Origin: Paramacrobiotus metropolitanus
Taxonomy: Eukaryota > Tardigrada > Eutardigrada > Parachela > Macrobiotidae
Assembly (NCBI RefSeq): GCF_019649055.1
Contig: NW_026570238.1
Span: 1,116,001 to 1,180,000 of the forward strand
Direction: 5' to 3'
Length of the DNA stretch: 64,000 bases
The notes under the pieces are model-generated. The model had not been told where the DNA came from. It made no database searches and saw nothing but the letters and a program-made list of their open reading frames with translations. Positions 63,001 to 64,000 of the stretch are shown here, piece by piece. The translations under genes were made by a program, and so were the position numbers. Within the stretch, counting starts at the first letter, position 1. Every line of letters begins with the position of its first letter.

Positions 63001-64000
63001 GGATCACCCTTCTCGGACGGTGGCGAGGATACAGCGGTGGAGCGAAGTGACATGAATGGGCATCTACGAGAGGAGGAAGTGATGGAAGATGATTTCAGCG
63101 ATGACGGGAAGGCAGACGATATGGATATGACGCCGTTAGGGCCGGATGGACAGCCACTTGACCCCGCACTGTACATGGCTCTGCTGCCCACACCCGGTAG
63201 TAACGACAATGCCTGGGAACAGCTGATGGAGATTGCCACGCCTCTGGATAGTGCCCGGTTGCAGGATATGGCGGATAGGATGGATGATAAGCGCGATCCA
63301 CATGAATGTGTTATCTGTAAACGAGTGCTCAGCTGCAAGAGTGCGTTGCAGATGCATTACAGGTTTGTACCGTAGTATGTTGTATGCTACATCTGTTGTC
63401 CTGATAAATAATTTTGTTACCTTCGCGCTTTTTTTTAACGATGACATTCAGGGAGTCAGAACACGTAATTAATATAATAGAATACTATCTGTGTTTTATA
63501 ATTTATTACAATGGCTTCTCCGAGCATGAATGTAGTTTTTCTTTTTCCAATCTTTATGTGGCATTGGTGTTTTTCAAATACCTTTTTTGTGGTAGAACTC
63601 ACACCGGTGAACGTCCATTTCGATGCAAATTATGCCGACGCGCCTTCACCACAAAAGGGAATCTAAAAACTCATATGGGTGTCCATCGGGCCAAGCTGGC
63701 TGGAGCGGCCAGTCCAGCGGCACAATGCCCACCGGAGCTTCCCAGTGTAATGGCGCTACAGCAGCGCATGATTGAACACAGTATGACTCCTGAATCCGCC
63801 GGCTGCACGATGCCGAATTCAGTATCATCCGTGTTCGGAAGCGCTCTTCATCATGGGTTTCGAAATATCAACAGCATGGCTTTACGTCCCGATTGGTCTA
63901 CCCAGCCGCCTTCGTCTCAGAATTCGTTTCAAAGCCTGGAAGCATTGATTCAACGCACAACTGGTGGAATTGGCGGTGCAAGTGACAATTACGAAGAAAG
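54099..64000 (+). CDS. Spalt-family (SALL) zinc-finger transcription factor, 5' part; runs off the right edge
   Basis: Exons: 54099-54207, 62100-62638, 62778-62837, 62929-63362, 63596-64000 (incomplete). Spalt/SALL proteins are nuclear repressors in patterning and neurogenesis. Exon 1 starts [11 protein letters not shown], the N-terminal SALL motif known to recruit the NuRD complex. It is spliced over a 7.9-kb intron (phase 1) to exon 2. Exon 2 has the C2HC finger C65-x2-C68-x12-H81-x3-C85, a Q/M-rich segment ([18 protein letters not shown], the dimerisation-type region) and a degenerate finger, [10 protein letters not shown]...HIKIH, with one Cys replaced by Asp. Exons 4-5 hold the typical SALL finger pair [12 protein letters not shown]...ALQMHYR and [13 protein letters not shown]...[11 protein letters not shown]. 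This pair matches the central pair of vertebrate SALL proteins. The usual first pair is not seen before it. Further fingers are expected beyond the window. Confidence 0.9.
58537..58580. repeat. exact 19-bp direct repeat
   Basis: AGCAATTTAGGAACACTTT occurs at 58537-58555 and again at 58562-58580, separated by 6 bases, within the spalt first intron. Confidence 0.85.
58663..58702. repeat. exact 20-bp tandem duplication
   Basis: ATGCACTAAAACAATGCACA is repeated head to tail without a gap (58663-58682 and 58683-58702), about 100 bases from the other duplication in the same intron. Confidence 0.85.

Noticed and set aside
62895-63338. 147-codon minus-strand frame
   Set aside because: Shadow of spalt exon 4, which encodes a recognised zinc finger on plus.

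Overview
This is a nuclear genome window from an animal. Almost every recognisable gene is split into short exons with GT...AG introns. Exons are clearly more GC-rich than the AT-rich introns and spacers. Nothing bacterial was seen: no operons, Shine-Dalgarno sites, CRISPR array or integrated phage. The gene set (LRRC71, XRCC1, NOX5, an SPDEF/Ets98B-type ETS factor and a spalt-family zinc-finger gene) fits an invertebrate that kept XRCC1, NOX5 and a ciliary/axonemal LRR protein. The ETS domain looks closest to arthropod Ets98B as I remember it, so a panarthropod such as a tardigrade is my best guess, not a proof.

Layout. 1-6.8 kb: LRRC71-like gene on minus (16 exons traced), with an unassigned ORF at the left edge. 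7.3-8.9 kb: deoxyhypusine hydroxylase on minus. It is divergent from ribosomal protein L24 on plus (9.55-10.8 kb), and about 0.6 kb of shared promoter lies between them. 10.8-14.4 kb: gene-poor. 14.4-17.9 kb (and beyond): SPDEF/Ets98B ETS factor on minus, with its 5' coding exon unresolved and a gene-poor region behind it to 21.6 kb. 21.7-24.6 kb: METTL25-family methyltransferase on plus. 25.7-28.1 kb: SLC22 organic-ion transporter on plus. 29.1-32.2 kb: XRCC1 on plus. 33.3-34.7 kb: NDUFB6 on minus. 35.6-40.0 kb: NOX5 on minus (13 exons). 42.8-44.6 kb: small four-TM MS4A-like protein on minus. 46.4-47.0 kb: fragments of a possible further membrane protein. 47-54 kb: gene-poor. 54.1 kb to the right edge: spalt/SALL on plus, whose short first exon (NuRD-motif exon) is separated from the rest by a 7.9-kb intron.

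The genes are mostly unrelated housekeeping or developmental loci rather than a cassette. Local links are DOHH with RPL24 (both serve translation, one shared promoter region) and NDUFB6 beside NOX5 (both redox). The points most worth checking are an in-frame triplicated 3' splice site in NOX5, a spalt protein that seems to have lost the usual first zinc-finger pair, a C-for-G change in the NOX5 NADPH motif and a C-for-L change in the ETS domain, an AT-hook in XRCC1, and a dispersed repeat found at 12.5 and 50.0 kb.

Exon boundaries were assigned by eye from splice consensus, frame continuity and family conservation. Every completed gene model sums to a whole number of codons. I found no convincing tRNA, rRNA or complete transposon.
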